DNA of 64,000 nucleotides from JBEKHT01 sp049516595 (GTDB taxonomy: Bacteria; Chloroflexota; Anaerolineae; Anaerolineales; RBG-16-64-43), in the NCBI GenBank assembly GCA_049516595.1, contig JBEKSY010000013.1:16114-80113 (forward strand), given 5' to 3'. Shown one piece after another: positions 16,473 through 24,625 of the stretch. The position numbers and the translations under genes were made by a program. How positions within the stretch are numbered: the first letter of the stretch is position 1; the number at the start of each line of letters is the position of its first letter. The notes under the pieces are model-generated. The model did not search any database. It was not told the DNA's origin and was given only the letters and a program-made list of their open reading frames with translations.

Positions 16473-18578
16473 CTAAGGCCATTGATACTGCACGCTGATG
16501 AACTGCCAGGAGGTCTGATCCAAGAGGACGTCCATGCGAGTTTGGGCCGCGAACCCGATCACTTGTGGATTCCCCCAATCGGCAAGGTTGATCTCTCCTC
16601 CAAAACCATAGCGCTTGAGGGCGACGTCTTCGGGTGTGCCTTGAATTTTCACATTCTGCCCGTTGGGCAGTTTCAATTGCAGCGTGTAATTGACCCCCGG
16701 TAAGAGTTGACCTCGCGTCTCGGCCGCGATCATGATGAGATTCCCAACTCGCGCCGTGTCCCACCCGACGAGATCGCTGCCGGCAGACAGCCACAGGCGC
16801 GTGCTGTCGTCGGTCGGTTCGGTGAGAGGCGGCAGGTTGGGCATGCCGGAGGCCGTCAGAGGAACTCGCGCGAAGCCGGCGGGCGCCACTTGCAGGAGAG
16901 GCATTTCGAGGTAGACCTCATCCTCTCTGACGAAGCTACTCAGGAAGGACCCGGCCAGCCTCTCCTGGGACCGATAGGAGCGCAGCGCCGCGGACTTCGC
17001 GGCCAGTTCCGCTGGACCGAGAGCCAGCTCCGTCCACATCGCCCCATTCTGGAGCAGCGAAATGGGGGGGACAAGGTCCTCCTGCAGATGGAGTCCCCGA
17101 GGTTGAGGATACTGGCCATAGTGGATCAGGTAGGCGAGGACCAGGGGTTGGTAGCCGGGGTTCTCCCCATTCTGCAGGATGATCGCGAGGCGGGCAAAGT
17201 TGCTGGTCCCGCGATGGTCGGGATGGCTGTCATCCGGATGGGGGAGCAAGATGGCATCCGGGCGGTAGACTTTCAGAATGGTTTGCAAATCCGAGACTAA
17301 GTCTGACCCGCAGTAGGTAGAGCTCGGGTCAAACGTGGTCGGGTAAGGGCTGCGCACGACTCCGGTGTAGGCGGATCGATAGGGACAGTCGCGGGTCCAA
17401 TCCTGATCCCACATCTTCCCCACCCCTCGATCCGGGTAGCCAAGAAAGAACACATCTTGGGAGTCAACCCTCAGGTCCTGCAGGGCGGCCAGCGCCTCTC
17501 GCTGACGCTGTTCGCCAAGGATCAGGTAGGCTTGAGGGTCGGAGCGCACGTGCTCATCGGCGATAAACGGTGCGAACCTCTGTCCGTCGCCGTTGGTGAC
17601 GAAGACCACCTTGACTTGACCCCCGCTCCCCAGGACTCGCTGGATCAGGCCTCCGGCCGCAATGATCTCGTCGTCGGGGTGAGGGGCAACTACCAGGAGT
17701 CTGCGAATCCGGTCGATCGGCAGATCTGGGAAGGGGTGGGCCCCCTGGGGAGCCGGCACTTCCGCGAACTCGAATCCCAGCCTTCCCCCTCCCACCAAGA
17801 GGATCATACCCGCCATCACCAGCCCTGCCCGGGCTCGGGCCGCCACCCGAGGGACAATCGATCCCAGGCCTCCGGCCAAGTACCAGGCGCGCACGATCTG
17901 CGCATACATTCGTGCCCGCGTGAGCGCCCCGCGGATGAATCCTCGATGGATCTCGCTTGGGGGATGCCAGACACCCAAGAGGGGCACGAGCGTAACGCGC
18001 CAGTGATTCATGGAGGCGGCGACGGTCCAGGCGGTCTCTAGCCCATAGCCGCTGGCGGCGGCCTGCGAGAGCTGTGGAATGAGAGACCGTCGGATGCAGC
18101 GCTGACCGGTGAGCCAGGGAGTCAGCCAATGCGAGAAGTCGGTGTTCCAGCGCCCACCGCGAAAAACCCCCAGGGTCATGTCGGTGTGACCCGCAAGCAC
18201 GGGATCAATCAAGCGGGAGACGTGATCCCTGGTGAACCCTTCGAGATCGGCGTCGAGGAACAACACCACCTTGCACCCGCCGGCCTCGTGGATCCCTGTG
18301 AGAACGGCCTCCCCTTTCCCCCGGTTCCGGTCATGGCCAACGATGACCAGGCGAGGATCGTTGGAGGCTGCGGAACGAGCTTCCGCAACTGTGGCGTCGC
18401 TTGATCCATCGTCCACAACGATGATTTGGTCCAGAGATTTAGCTTGGACGGCAGCACGAATCACTTGGCCAATGTGGTTGGCCTCGTTGAAGGCGGGGAT
18501 GATGCACACGACCCGTTCCGGACCAGGGTGGGGAGAGTTCGCTTGGAGTTCCGGTTGCGAAGAGGCACGGCTCATCAA
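16473..18578 (-). CDS. Fusion of a GT2 glycosyltransferase and a PIG-L (LmbE) deacetylase
   Basis: A 701-residue protein. Residues 22-240 form a GT-A glycosyltransferase: CIIPAFNEANHIG, the VVDDGSSD loop and the metal-binding DAD (109-111) in LFLDADLEG. A hydrophobic segment at about 252-270 looks like one membrane span. From 292 a PIG-L domain begins with LLVVAPHPDDE (zinc site) and continues to HPDDSHPDHRG near 461. The last 120 residues look beta-rich and have no assigned fold. GT2 enzymes of this shape make glucosyl- or mannosyl-lipids or glycerate conjugates. PIG-L enzymes deacetylate GlcNAc-type sugars, as in mycothiol, bacillithiol and GPI synthesis. Joining the two suggests one glycoconjugate is built and deacetylated by the same protein. 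The substrate is unknown. Confidence 0.85.
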   Translation of the reverse strand: MMSRASSQPELQANSPHPGPERVVCIIPAFNEANHIGQVIRAAVQAKSLDQIIVVDDGSSDATVAEARSAASNDPRLVIVGHDRNRGKGEAVLTGIHEAGGCKVVLFLDADLEGFTRDHVSRLIDPVLAGHTDMTLGVFRGGRWNTDFSHWLTPWLTGQRCIRRSLIPQLSQAAASGYGLETAWTVAASMNHWRVTLVPLLGVWHPPSEIHRGFIRGALTRARMYAQIVRAWYLAGGLGSIVPRVAARARAGLVMAGMILLVGGGRLGFEFAEVPAPQGAHPFPDLPIDRIRRLLVVAPHPDDEIIAAGGLIQRVLGSGGQVKVVFVTNGDGQRFAPFIADEHVRSDPQAYLILGEQRQREALAALQDLRVDSQDVFFLGYPDRGVGKMWDQDWTRDCPYRSAYTGVVRSPYPTTFDPSSTYCGSDLVSDLQTILKVYRPDAILLPHPDDSHPDHRGTSNFARLAIILQNGENPGYQPLVLAYLIHYGQYPQPRGLHLQEDLVPPISLLQNGAMWTELALGPAELAAKSAALRSYRSQERLAGSFLSSFVREDEVYLEMPLLQVAPAGFARVPLTASGMPNLPPLTEPTDDSTRLWLSAGSDLVGWDTARVGNLIMIAAETRGQLLPGVNYTLQLKLPNGQNVKIQGTPEDVALKRYGFGGEINLADWGNPQVIGFAAQTRMDVLLDQTSWQFISVQYQWP

Positions 18579-18766
18579 GGGTCTCGGCGGACGTTGCGGA
18601 GCAGGTCAGCCAGGAACCGACGCGGCGCGTTCCGCGCATGGCCCGCGAAGACCAGGCCAAGAGGAGGGCGCCGCCCAACCCGCTCGGGCCCAAGGCACGG
18701 TCCCTGCCAGGGGTGAGGAATCGCGATCGGCGTCAAGGCCCCGATTGTATCTCAAAGTACGTCAGA

Positions 18767-18772
18767 TATAAT
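18767..18772 (+). promoter_or_regulatory. -10 box of the ECF sigma gene
   Basis: TATAAT at 18767-18772, with transcription expected near 18779. That is 6 bases before ATG 18785 and 30 before ATG 18809. Confidence 0.55.
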
Positions 18773-18784
18773 GCCTGTCACCTC

Positions 18785-19426
18785 ATGAAACGGATCGCAT
18801 CTCATCTTATGAAAGCGCCTGGATCTCAGGCGGAGTTGCTTCAACTCCTTCGCAAGAGGGACCCGGTGGCCTGTGCCCAATGCGTACAAGAGCATTCGGA
18901 TGGACTGTATCGCTTGGCGTTGCGCATGCTCCGGGACCGGCAAGAGGCGGAAGACATCGTTCAGGAGACGTTTCTGAACGCTTTTCGCAATATCGACTCG
19001 TTTCAGGGACGATCCAGTGTCGGGACCTGGCTTTTCCGCATTGCGTACAACGCCGCTCTCATGAGGCTTCGCAAAGCCCGACCCGAGACCCTCTCGGTAG
19101 AGGGAAGCGACTCGGGCGAAGGGGAGGCCGAACCTTTAGAGCTCTTTGACTTCTCCAGCATTCCCGAGAATGAAGCCCTGAACCACGAGGTCCATGACCA
19201 GATCGAGGCAGCGATCCAGGCCATGCCTTGGAACCTGAGGGTAGTCTTCGCTCTCCGAGAGCTAGAGAACCTTTCTACGGCAGAGACAGCAGAAGTCCTG
19301 GGGTTGTCTGAAGAGGCTGTCAAGACGAGGTTGCACCGCGGCCGGCTGTGGCTTCGCGAGCGCCTTTCGCATTACTTTGCGGAACGGGAGGCGCTTGCCG
19401 GGGACAAACCAAATGGAACGAGATGA
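18785..19426 (+). CDS. ECF-type RNA polymerase sigma factor (SigE/SigW-like)
   Basis: About 213 residues. Region 2 has the EDIVQETFLNAFRNIDSF segment and TWLFRIAYNAALMRLRK. Region 4 has LSTAETAEVLGLSEEAVKTRLHRGR. Two in-frame ATGs, 18785 and 18809, both begin with Met-Lys and sit in near-repeated sequence (CTCATGAAA / CTTATGAAA). If the -10 box is right, the first would give a nearly leaderless mRNA. The factor would direct a stress or envelope regulon under control of the overlapping anti-sigma gene. Confidence 0.9.
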   Translation: MKRIASHLMKAPGSQAELLQLLRKRDPVACAQCVQEHSDGLYRLALRMLRDRQEAEDIVQETFLNAFRNIDSFQGRSSVGTWLFRIAYNAALMRLRKARPETLSVEGSDSGEGEAEPLELFDFSSIPENEALNHEVHDQIEAAIQAMPWNLRVVFALRELENLSTAETAEVLGLSEEAVKTRLHRGRLWLRERLSHYFAEREALAGDKPNGTR

Positions 19427-19682
19427 ATGTCGCAGGCTGCTGGGATCTCTCTCGGCCTACTTGGATGGAGAGATAGAGGCCCGTGTCTGCCAAGCGATCC
19501 AGGCGCACTTGGCCTCCTGTGAGGATTGCCGGGTCGTCGTTGATACCCTGCGCAAGACCATCTCGCTCGTGCATCAGTCACCTCAGCCCGTACTTCCCCT
19601 TTCGGCCCGGCAGCGCCTCTTCCAGGTCCTTGAGCATGAGGGCTTCATCGCGAAGGATGGTTTCTGGGCCGACTCCGTTTAG
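19413..19682 (+). CDS. Zinc-finger anti-sigma factor
   Basis: An 89-residue protein starting 14 bases inside the end of the sigma gene (ATG 19413). The H-x3-C-x2-C part of the zinc-binding anti-sigma (ZAS) motif is seen as HLASCEDC, with an upstream Cys in DECRRLL. No membrane span follows, so it is a soluble anti-sigma factor like RsrA or ChrR rather than a membrane-bound RseA type. It is expected to hold the ECF factor inactive until a redox or other signal. The close overlap supports co-translation. Confidence 0.85.
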   Translation: MERDECRRLLGSLSAYLDGEIEARVCQAIQAHLASCEDCRVVVDTLRKTISLVHQSPQPVLPLSARQRLFQVLEHEGFIAKDGFWADSV

Positions 19683-19948
19683 GTCGCTCCATCCCAGCCA
19701 TCCGGGAATTGGCTCCACCGGCAACTCCCGGTGCAGAGCAGGTAAGCCGCGCGAATCGGGCCGGTCCATGGCTGGCCTGCGCCAAGGGACGATCTGCTCT
19801 GGACGAAAGCAGTCCATGATCTCGAGCCCAGGGTTGGGCGGCAGACCCGGCATTGCCGCCGAGGGGCTGGGGCCCAAGCAGTCGGGGTGCGAGTAATCCT
19901 CTGAACGAATGGGCCGCCGGCGGGAGCGAGGGTCACACGGGCATCGGT
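19683..19948. other. Gene-free spacer after the anti-sigma gene
   Basis: Nothing gene-like was recognised on either strand. It contains several short GC-rich inverted repeats of no clear meaning. Confidence 0.4.
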
Positions 19949-20283
19949 TATACTCTCTCGATGGACTTAGTTTCCCGCATCGAGTGCGTGGGGTAGCTTC
20001 TTAGATTTCCGGCTGGTTCCGAGTCGCGGTGATCTCCAAGGGTTGATACCAGCCAGCGGTGCAAACAGGCCGAGGGGGCGCATCGAGGGAGATCTCAGTG
20101 ATTGACGCTCGTCTATTCCTCGGCACGAGGGGGCTGCAGCCCAGAACCGAGAAGGTCGGAGGTCATGCGCGTTAGTGGCCCCCTTGCGCTACTCAGAGGA
20201 GGTCGGTTGTTAAGGATCGGAAAGAGGAGCTCAATTGGACCGGTAAGGGGGAAGGGTAAAGGGTAAAGCGCGGAGGATAAGGG
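19949..20283 (+). promoter_or_regulatory. Possible promoter and long 5' leader of the thioredoxin-reductase-like gene
   Basis: A -10-like TATACT (19949-19954) lies 330 bases ahead of the flavoprotein gene. The leader contains CTCGATG...CATCGAG just after the start, GGCTGGT...ACCAGCC (7 bp) near 20011-20054, GGGCTGCAGCCC near 20129-20140 and AGTGGC...GCTACT near 20173-20196. A purine-rich stretch with GGGTAAA repeats precedes the ATG. No known riboswitch was recognised. Confidence 0.35.
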
Positions 20284-21282
20284 ATGGAGTCTTCCACAGG
20301 TGCTGGCGACAAGGTACCTAAGGAGGGGGTCGGTGCAGCCCCCCTGGACATCCTGGTCTTAGGGTCCGGGCCGGCTGGCCTGGCGGCCGCATTGTATGCC
20401 GCCCGAGCGGATCGCGTGCCTCTCGTCCTGAGTGGACAGGAACTGGGTGGCCAGGCGAGCCTGACCAGTACGATCGAAAACTACCCGGGCTTTCCAGAAG
20501 GGGTGGGTGGTGCGGAATTGGGGGCGCTCTTCCAGAAACAAGCCGAGCGGTTTGGTGCCCGGATAGAAATGGACAGCGCCACCGGCGTCGATCTGCGGAG
20601 CTGGCCGTTCCGAATCAAAACCTATTCGGCGGAGTATCTGACGCGAGCGCTGATCATCGCCACAGGAGCCAACCCACGAAGGTTGGCCGTTCCCGGAGAA
20701 CAGGAGCTGGTGGGCCGAGGGGTGAGTTATTGTGCGACTTGTGACGGGTGGTTTTTCAAAGGCAAGGCGGTGGTCGTTGTCGGAGGGGGGGACAGCGCGC
20801 TCGAAGAAGGCCTTTTCCTGACGCATTACGCCACCCGCGTCACCATCGTCCACCGCCGCCGGGAGTTGAGGGCCGGCAAGATTCTCCTGGAGCGGGCTAA
20901 GGAGAACCCGAAGGTCTCCTTTCTCTACGATACCGTGGTCGACAGCATCAGTGGCGACGCGGCGGTCGATGAAGTTCTCCTGAGGGATCTAAGAACGGGA
21001 CAGCGAACGACGCTCAAAACTCAAGGTGTCTTCATCTTCATTGGGCATGACCCCAACTCTGCCATCTTCCGCGGACAGCTCGAGATGGACGCTCGAGGTT
21101 ACCTGACCGTTGATTCCCACATGCGAACCAGTGTGCCTGGGGTCTTCGCCGCGGGTGAAATCGCCGATCCGGTCTTCAGGCAGGTTGCGACCTCATCGGG
21201 CGCGGGGGTAGTGGCTGCTATCGCCGCCGAGCACTGGTTGGCCGAGCAGGAAGGTCAAATGGTCCTCGCGCGAGCTGCCTAG
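20284..21282 (+). CDS. trxB: Thioredoxin reductase-like NAD(P)H/FAD oxidoreductase
   Basis: A 332-residue low-molecular-weight thioredoxin reductase. The FAD loop is GSGPAGLAAALYAA (27-40), ENYPGFPEG is conserved, and the redox pair is Cys150/Cys153 in SYCATCDGWFFKG. The second nucleotide loop VGGGDSALEEG (166-176) and HRRREL (190-195) indicate NADPH preference. The C-terminal segment TSVPGVFAAGEI is standard. The first 20 residues are an extra tail before the FAD fold. It would reduce thioredoxin or a related carrier. No thioredoxin gene is adjacent, and with the nearby ECF/anti-sigma pair a redox-stress link is possible but unproven. Confidence 0.9.
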   Translation: MESSTGAGDKVPKEGVGAAPLDILVLGSGPAGLAAALYAARADRVPLVLSGQELGGQASLTSTIENYPGFPEGVGGAELGALFQKQAERFGARIEMDSATGVDLRSWPFRIKTYSAEYLTRALIIATGANPRRLAVPGEQELVGRGVSYCATCDGWFFKGKAVVVVGGGDSALEEGLFLTHYATRVTIVHRRRELRAGKILLERAKENPKVSFLYDTVVDSISGDAAVDEVLLRDLRTGQRTTLKTQGVFIFIGHDPNSAIFRGQLEMDARGYLTVDSHMRTSVPGVFAAGEIADPVFRQVATSSGAGVVAAIAAEHWLAEQEGQMVLARAA

Positions 21283-21297
21283 ATCCAGCCCCTGATG

Positions 21298-21333
21298 CGC
21301 AACGGCCCACAGGAATCGCTGCGGGCCGTTGCG
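21298..21333 (+). terminator. Strong hairpin terminator after trxB
   Basis: CGCAACGGCCC pairs perfectly with GGGCCGTTGCG over 11 bp, 16 bases after the trxB stop. It is followed by TTATCC, so the T-run is weak. Confidence 0.65.
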
Positions 21334-21477
21334 TTATCCGCCGGTTTCTCAATGAGTCAATCGCCCATCCCGGGTGCAATCAGGCCCTCCGTTTCCGCTC
21401 CAATCAACCCCCTGGGATGCTTTCAGGAGCGGAGGCCAGATCCGCAGGGAACGAGGAACTTCGGAGGGCACAAACCC

Positions 21478-22710
21478 TCAGCCCCCTACCACCACGAGAG
21501 GGACCGGGGTGAATACGAGCAGGAACACGAGCAGTCCGACGATAGCCAAGAGCTTGCGCCGGTCGTCCAGCGGAGTGATCTGGTCAAGCGGCTCGGCGTG
21601 GGACTGCCCGAAGACGAGTATCAGGAAGGCCCAAAGAAACCAGCCCGACCAGACAAAGCCTAAGGCCACCAGTCCGACCAGGATGACCGGAAGCACGCGG
21701 TTGGTTTTCTTCCCGATCAGCACATAGAGAAGATGCCCTCCGTCCAACTGGCTGGCCGGAATGAGATTGAGCCCCGTCACCAACAGTCCCGCCCATCCGG
21801 CCCAGGCAACGGGACCCAGGAGCACATCGAGACCGCCGGCCGGGATCGGGAGGCCGAGCACAAGATAGCGCAGCCAGTAGAGGAGGGGAGCAAGCGTGTA
21901 ATGGGTGGGCGCGGGCAGAAGCCGCCCGAACACTAACCATTTCGCAATGAGATAGAGCAAAGAGTTGCCCTCGAGAATGTACGATGTAGCGCTTGAGGCC
22001 CGGAGGGGCAGGGTGCTCAGGGATGAAGTCGACAAACCGTAGAGCATTACCGGGATCGCGACGATCAGGCCAGCCAAGGGGCCTGCGATGGCAATGTCCA
22101 AAAGCACGCGACGGTTCCGGGGTGGCTCTTTCATGGAGATGAAGGCGCCGAGCGTCCCGAAATAGCTGAACGGCATAGGGATAAAGTAGGGCAGGCTCAC
22201 GGCGGTCCGGTGATACCTTCCAGCCAGATAGTGGCCGAATTCGTGCACACCCAATATCGCCAGAAGACTCACCGCATAAGGCAGACCCGAGTCCAAATGC
22301 GAGAACATGTACTCAAGGTAGGCCACGATGCTTCCCACCAATGTTTGTCCTGCGGGGATGGGTCCGGTGTTGACCATCGAGGCTCCCACGAACAAGACAC
22401 TAAGGACGGTCAGCCCGAAGAGAGCCACGTTGATCCAGACATTCGAGGGGCGTGCCGCGAAGACCCCGCGGGACAGAATCACGACATGCTTGTCGCCTTC
22501 CGTACGGAAGAGGGGCGTCAGATTGAGCGGGCGAAGGGATTCCGCCAGACGGTCATAGGCTTCGGCCGAGTCCAGCAGAAGTCGGCCGCGCGCGCGGAGC
22601 ACATAAGGCTCCCGGGGTGTCCCTGCCGTTGTGTCCTCAATGGACATCACCCGGCCAAGCAGAGAAGTAAGTTGGGTGAGATCGCTAGCGCTTGCGTCTT
22701 GTGCAGTCAT
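21478..22710 (-). CDS. Site-2 protease family (M50) membrane metalloprotease
   Basis: About 410 residues from the MTAQDASASD methionine; the upstream extension of the frame crosses the tRNA-Sec gene and is not real. A soluble N-terminal part of about 95 residues is followed by 6-8 hydrophobic segments. The zinc motif HEFGH is near residue 155 and the third ligand motif LDGGH near 321, both within membrane segments. This marks an intramembrane protease of the type found in Chloroflexota, cyanobacteria and plants (EGY-like). Such enzymes cleave membrane-bound regulators. A partner is not identified; the nearby anti-sigma factor has no membrane span. Confidence 0.88.
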   Translation of the reverse strand: MTAQDASASDLTQLTSLLGRVMSIEDTTAGTPREPYVLRARGRLLLDSAEAYDRLAESLRPLNLTPLFRTEGDKHVVILSRGVFAARPSNVWINVALFGLTVLSVLFVGASMVNTGPIPAGQTLVGSIVAYLEYMFSHLDSGLPYAVSLLAILGVHEFGHYLAGRYHRTAVSLPYFIPMPFSYFGTLGAFISMKEPPRNRRVLLDIAIAGPLAGLIVAIPVMLYGLSTSSLSTLPLRASSATSYILEGNSLLYLIAKWLVFGRLLPAPTHYTLAPLLYWLRYLVLGLPIPAGGLDVLLGPVAWAGWAGLLVTGLNLIPASQLDGGHLLYVLIGKKTNRVLPVILVGLVALGFVWSGWFLWAFLILVFGQSHAEPLDQITPLDDRRKLLAIVGLLVFLLVFTPVPLVVVGG

Positions 22711-22722
22711 CAAGGCCTCAGG

Positions 22723-22816
22723 CGGGGATGGATGGGAGTCGAACCCACCGCGGCTCGCAAGGCGACCCGCCAGCGGTTTTGAAGACCGAGGGGCCCACCA
22801 GGACCCAGCCATCCCC
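22723..22816 (-). tRNA. selC: Selenocysteine tRNA (anticodon TCA)
   Basis: On the minus strand the acceptor arms GGGGATGG and CCATCCCC give 8 perfect pairs, the length peculiar to bacterial tRNA-Sec. The anticodon stem-loop reads CGGT-CTTCAAA-ACCG with anticodon TCA, which reads UGA. A long variable arm (CTGGCGGG...CCGCGG region) and a T arm with loop TTCGACT follow. The discriminator is G, as in other bacterial tRNA-Sec. The DNA continues CCT, so the terminal A must be added. Total 94 bases. This indicates that the organism makes selenoproteins; selA, selB and selD are not in the window. Confidence 0.93.
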
Positions 22817-22828
22817 AAAGGGATACGT

Positions 22829-22843
22829 GCATTCCAGGAATGC
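22829..22843. repeat. Perfect palindrome just upstream of selC
   Basis: GCATTCC-A-GGAATGC lies 13 bases before the 5' end of the tRNA gene, where a promoter or operator would be expected. It may be a protein-binding site; no partner is known. Confidence 0.4.
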
Positions 22844-22967
22844 GATGATCCTCAACGTGCGATTCCTTGATTCCGAAGCGCCAGCTGCCTCGCGCCGCCA
22901 GCCCCGCAGACGGGCACGTCCCTTTCCCGTCCGCCCGAGATCGCACGCCGGGATCGGTTGGATTCTA

Positions 22968-23828
22968 TCACCGGGCTAATTGCCGAGCAATGATTCGGCC
23001 GTGCACGGAAGAGATCTGTGCGGATCGACCTTCGACTTCGAGATCCGTAATCTCGAGCCATTGATCTGTGATCAGATCCAGAACTCCAAAGCCAAAGCCT
23101 CTACTGGGTGAGGCGACAGCGTACTGGTTGTCGATCCACAGGACCAAGCCAAGCGGTGGAACGGGGGTGCAGGGGGTGCTGAGGACCAACCTGTCGTCCA
23201 CGCGAAACTCTGCCGAACCCGGGCTCCAGTCGATCTCATAACGGTGCCAGAGGCGGGGATCCTCAGGAAGCAGGGTTTCCTCAGCCATATAGAAGCGCTT
23301 TGCCTGGGCGAAGACGATCCGGCGCAGAAGGGGAACCCGTCCCACGACGACCCCAGCCGCGGCCAGCGGGGCCAGCAGCAGGGTCGGGACTCGCCGGCTG
23401 CGAAGTGCAGTGGCCTTCCACCCCCAGCCGGGCAGGCCCGGGACCAGCGCGATGTCGGTCGGTGGCGAGGCATAGAAAAACCAGAGCGCCTGTGGCGCAG
23501 CCGGCAGGCGCCGCGCGGCCCCTCCCTGACCCAGGCTCAAACTGAAGGGATCGTTCCATAGCCCAAAGCCAAACGTGCCCAGCGGCTGGGAAATCGAAGT
23601 CCGAGCGCGAAGGCTCAGTCGAAACGGTGGCCTGTGGGGGAATCCCGTTCGTGGCGAATGCCGGTGATCATCGAGTTGGGCATCGGCATAGCCCCGGGTC
23701 GAGGTGGTCAGCAACCTTCCATGCCATCGGCCTTCCTCGTCGCATTGGGCCTCGACCCTGCCGCTACCGAGTTCGAGAGGCTTAAGCGAGACGGGGAGAG
23801 AGTCGGCGGTGTGAGAGACTGTAATCAT
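22968..23828 (-). CDS. Hypothetical protein with a concanavalin A/GH16-like fold
   Basis: A 286-residue protein with no firm family. The alternation of aromatic strands (LGTFGFGLWNDPF, ALWFFYASPP, WHRYEIDWSPGSAEFRVDD, LGLVLWIDNQYA) resembles the jelly-roll of GH16/laminin-G-type domains. The typical GH16 catalytic ExDxxE is not seen. The phrase 'RYEIDWSPGSAEFRVD' is like the strand in which many GH16-like proteins bind ligand. One hydrophobic stretch (about residues 155-175) could be a membrane anchor in the middle. Start at ATG 23828, divergent from the UPF0173 gene. Function unknown. Confidence 0.6.
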   Translation of the reverse strand: MITVSHTADSLPVSLKPLELGSGRVEAQCDEEGRWHGRLLTTSTRGYADAQLDDHRHSPRTGFPHRPPFRLSLRARTSISQPLGTFGFGLWNDPFSLSLGQGGAARRLPAAPQALWFFYASPPTDIALVPGLPGWGWKATALRSRRVPTLLLAPLAAAGVVVGRVPLLRRIVFAQAKRFYMAEETLLPEDPRLWHRYEIDWSPGSAEFRVDDRLVLSTPCTPVPPLGLVLWIDNQYAVASPSRGFGFGVLDLITDQWLEITDLEVEGRSAQISSVHGRIIARQLAR

Positions 23829-23838
23829 TTCGATCGAG

Positions 23839-23844
23839 TATAAT
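23839..23844 (+). promoter_or_regulatory. -10 box of the UPF0173 gene
   Basis: TATAAT at 23839-23844 gives a start near 23851, just before the AGGAGG ribosome site and ATG 23868. Confidence 0.6.
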
Positions 23845-23867
23845 GCACGCGGCTTGCAGGAGGAATC

Positions 23868-24533
23868 ATGGAGATCACCTGGTACGGCCATTCCTGCTTC
23901 CGCTTGACTGAGCGCGGCCTGGCCTCCGTGGTAACCGATCCGTTCGACGATACGATTGGATACTCCACCCTGCGGCTGAAGGCGGAGGTCGTCACGGTCA
24001 GCCACGACGCACCCGGGCACAACAATGCGGATGCAGTCAAAGGGGAGAAGCGCATCATCCGCGGGCCTGGCGAGTTTGAAATCGGGGGCGTCTTCATCAC
24101 CGGAGTGGCGACGCGACGGGCTGCCAGCGGTCAGGAAAGCAAGACGAAAACGCCCGAGAAGGCCATTGAAAACACGCTGTACCTGTTCAACTTCAATGGT
24201 CTGAACGTGGCTCACCTAGGGGATCTCAACTATGTTCCGACCCAGCAACAAATTGAAAGCCTGGGGGCCGTTGATGTCCTGTTGGTCCCGGTGGGAGGCG
24301 GAGGGGCCCTTACCGCTTCGCAGGCCGCGGAAATGGTGAGCCTGCTGGAACCATCCGTGGTGGTCCCAATGCACTACAAGACTCCCGAGGTGGACGTCAA
24401 GCTCGAGTCGCTCAACAAGTTCCTCAAGGAAATGGGCCTCTCGGGTATCAAACCCTTGGACTCCCTCAAGATCGGCCATTCGGATCTTCCTGATGAAACC
24501 CGAGTCGTGGTCCTCGACTACAAGCGGGGGTAA
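23868..24533 (+). CDS. UPF0173-family metallo-beta-lactamase-fold hydrolase
   Basis: A 221-residue protein with the metal-binding N-terminus ITWYGHSCF (His8 region). TDPF follows, then a shortened SHDAPGHNN motif (normally S-H-x-H-x-D-H) in which the usual H-x-H-x-D is read as HDAPGH. AHLGDL and PMHYKTP supply later ligands. The family is a widespread set of metal-dependent hydrolases of uncertain substrate (related to UlaG lactonases). The altered metal motif makes the activity uncertain. An AGGAGG ribosome site is present. Confidence 0.82.
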   Translation: MEITWYGHSCFRLTERGLASVVTDPFDDTIGYSTLRLKAEVVTVSHDAPGHNNADAVKGEKRIIRGPGEFEIGGVFITGVATRRAASGQESKTKTPEKAIENTLYLFNFNGLNVAHLGDLNYVPTQQQIESLGAVDVLLVPVGGGGALTASQAAEMVSLLEPSVVVPMHYKTPEVDVKLESLNKFLKEMGLSGIKPLDSLKIGHSDLPDETRVVVLDYKRG

Positions 24534-24625
24534 GCTGAGGCCCAGCAGAGGTCGCTCGTCGCCGGGGACGGTGAGGTGATCGTTCCCCTTGGGGGGGGCA
24601 TCTGGGTGTCGAAGACGATTGAGCC

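Noticed and set aside
22711..22818. N-terminal extension of the site-2 protease frame
   Set aside because: It lies within the tRNA-Sec gene.
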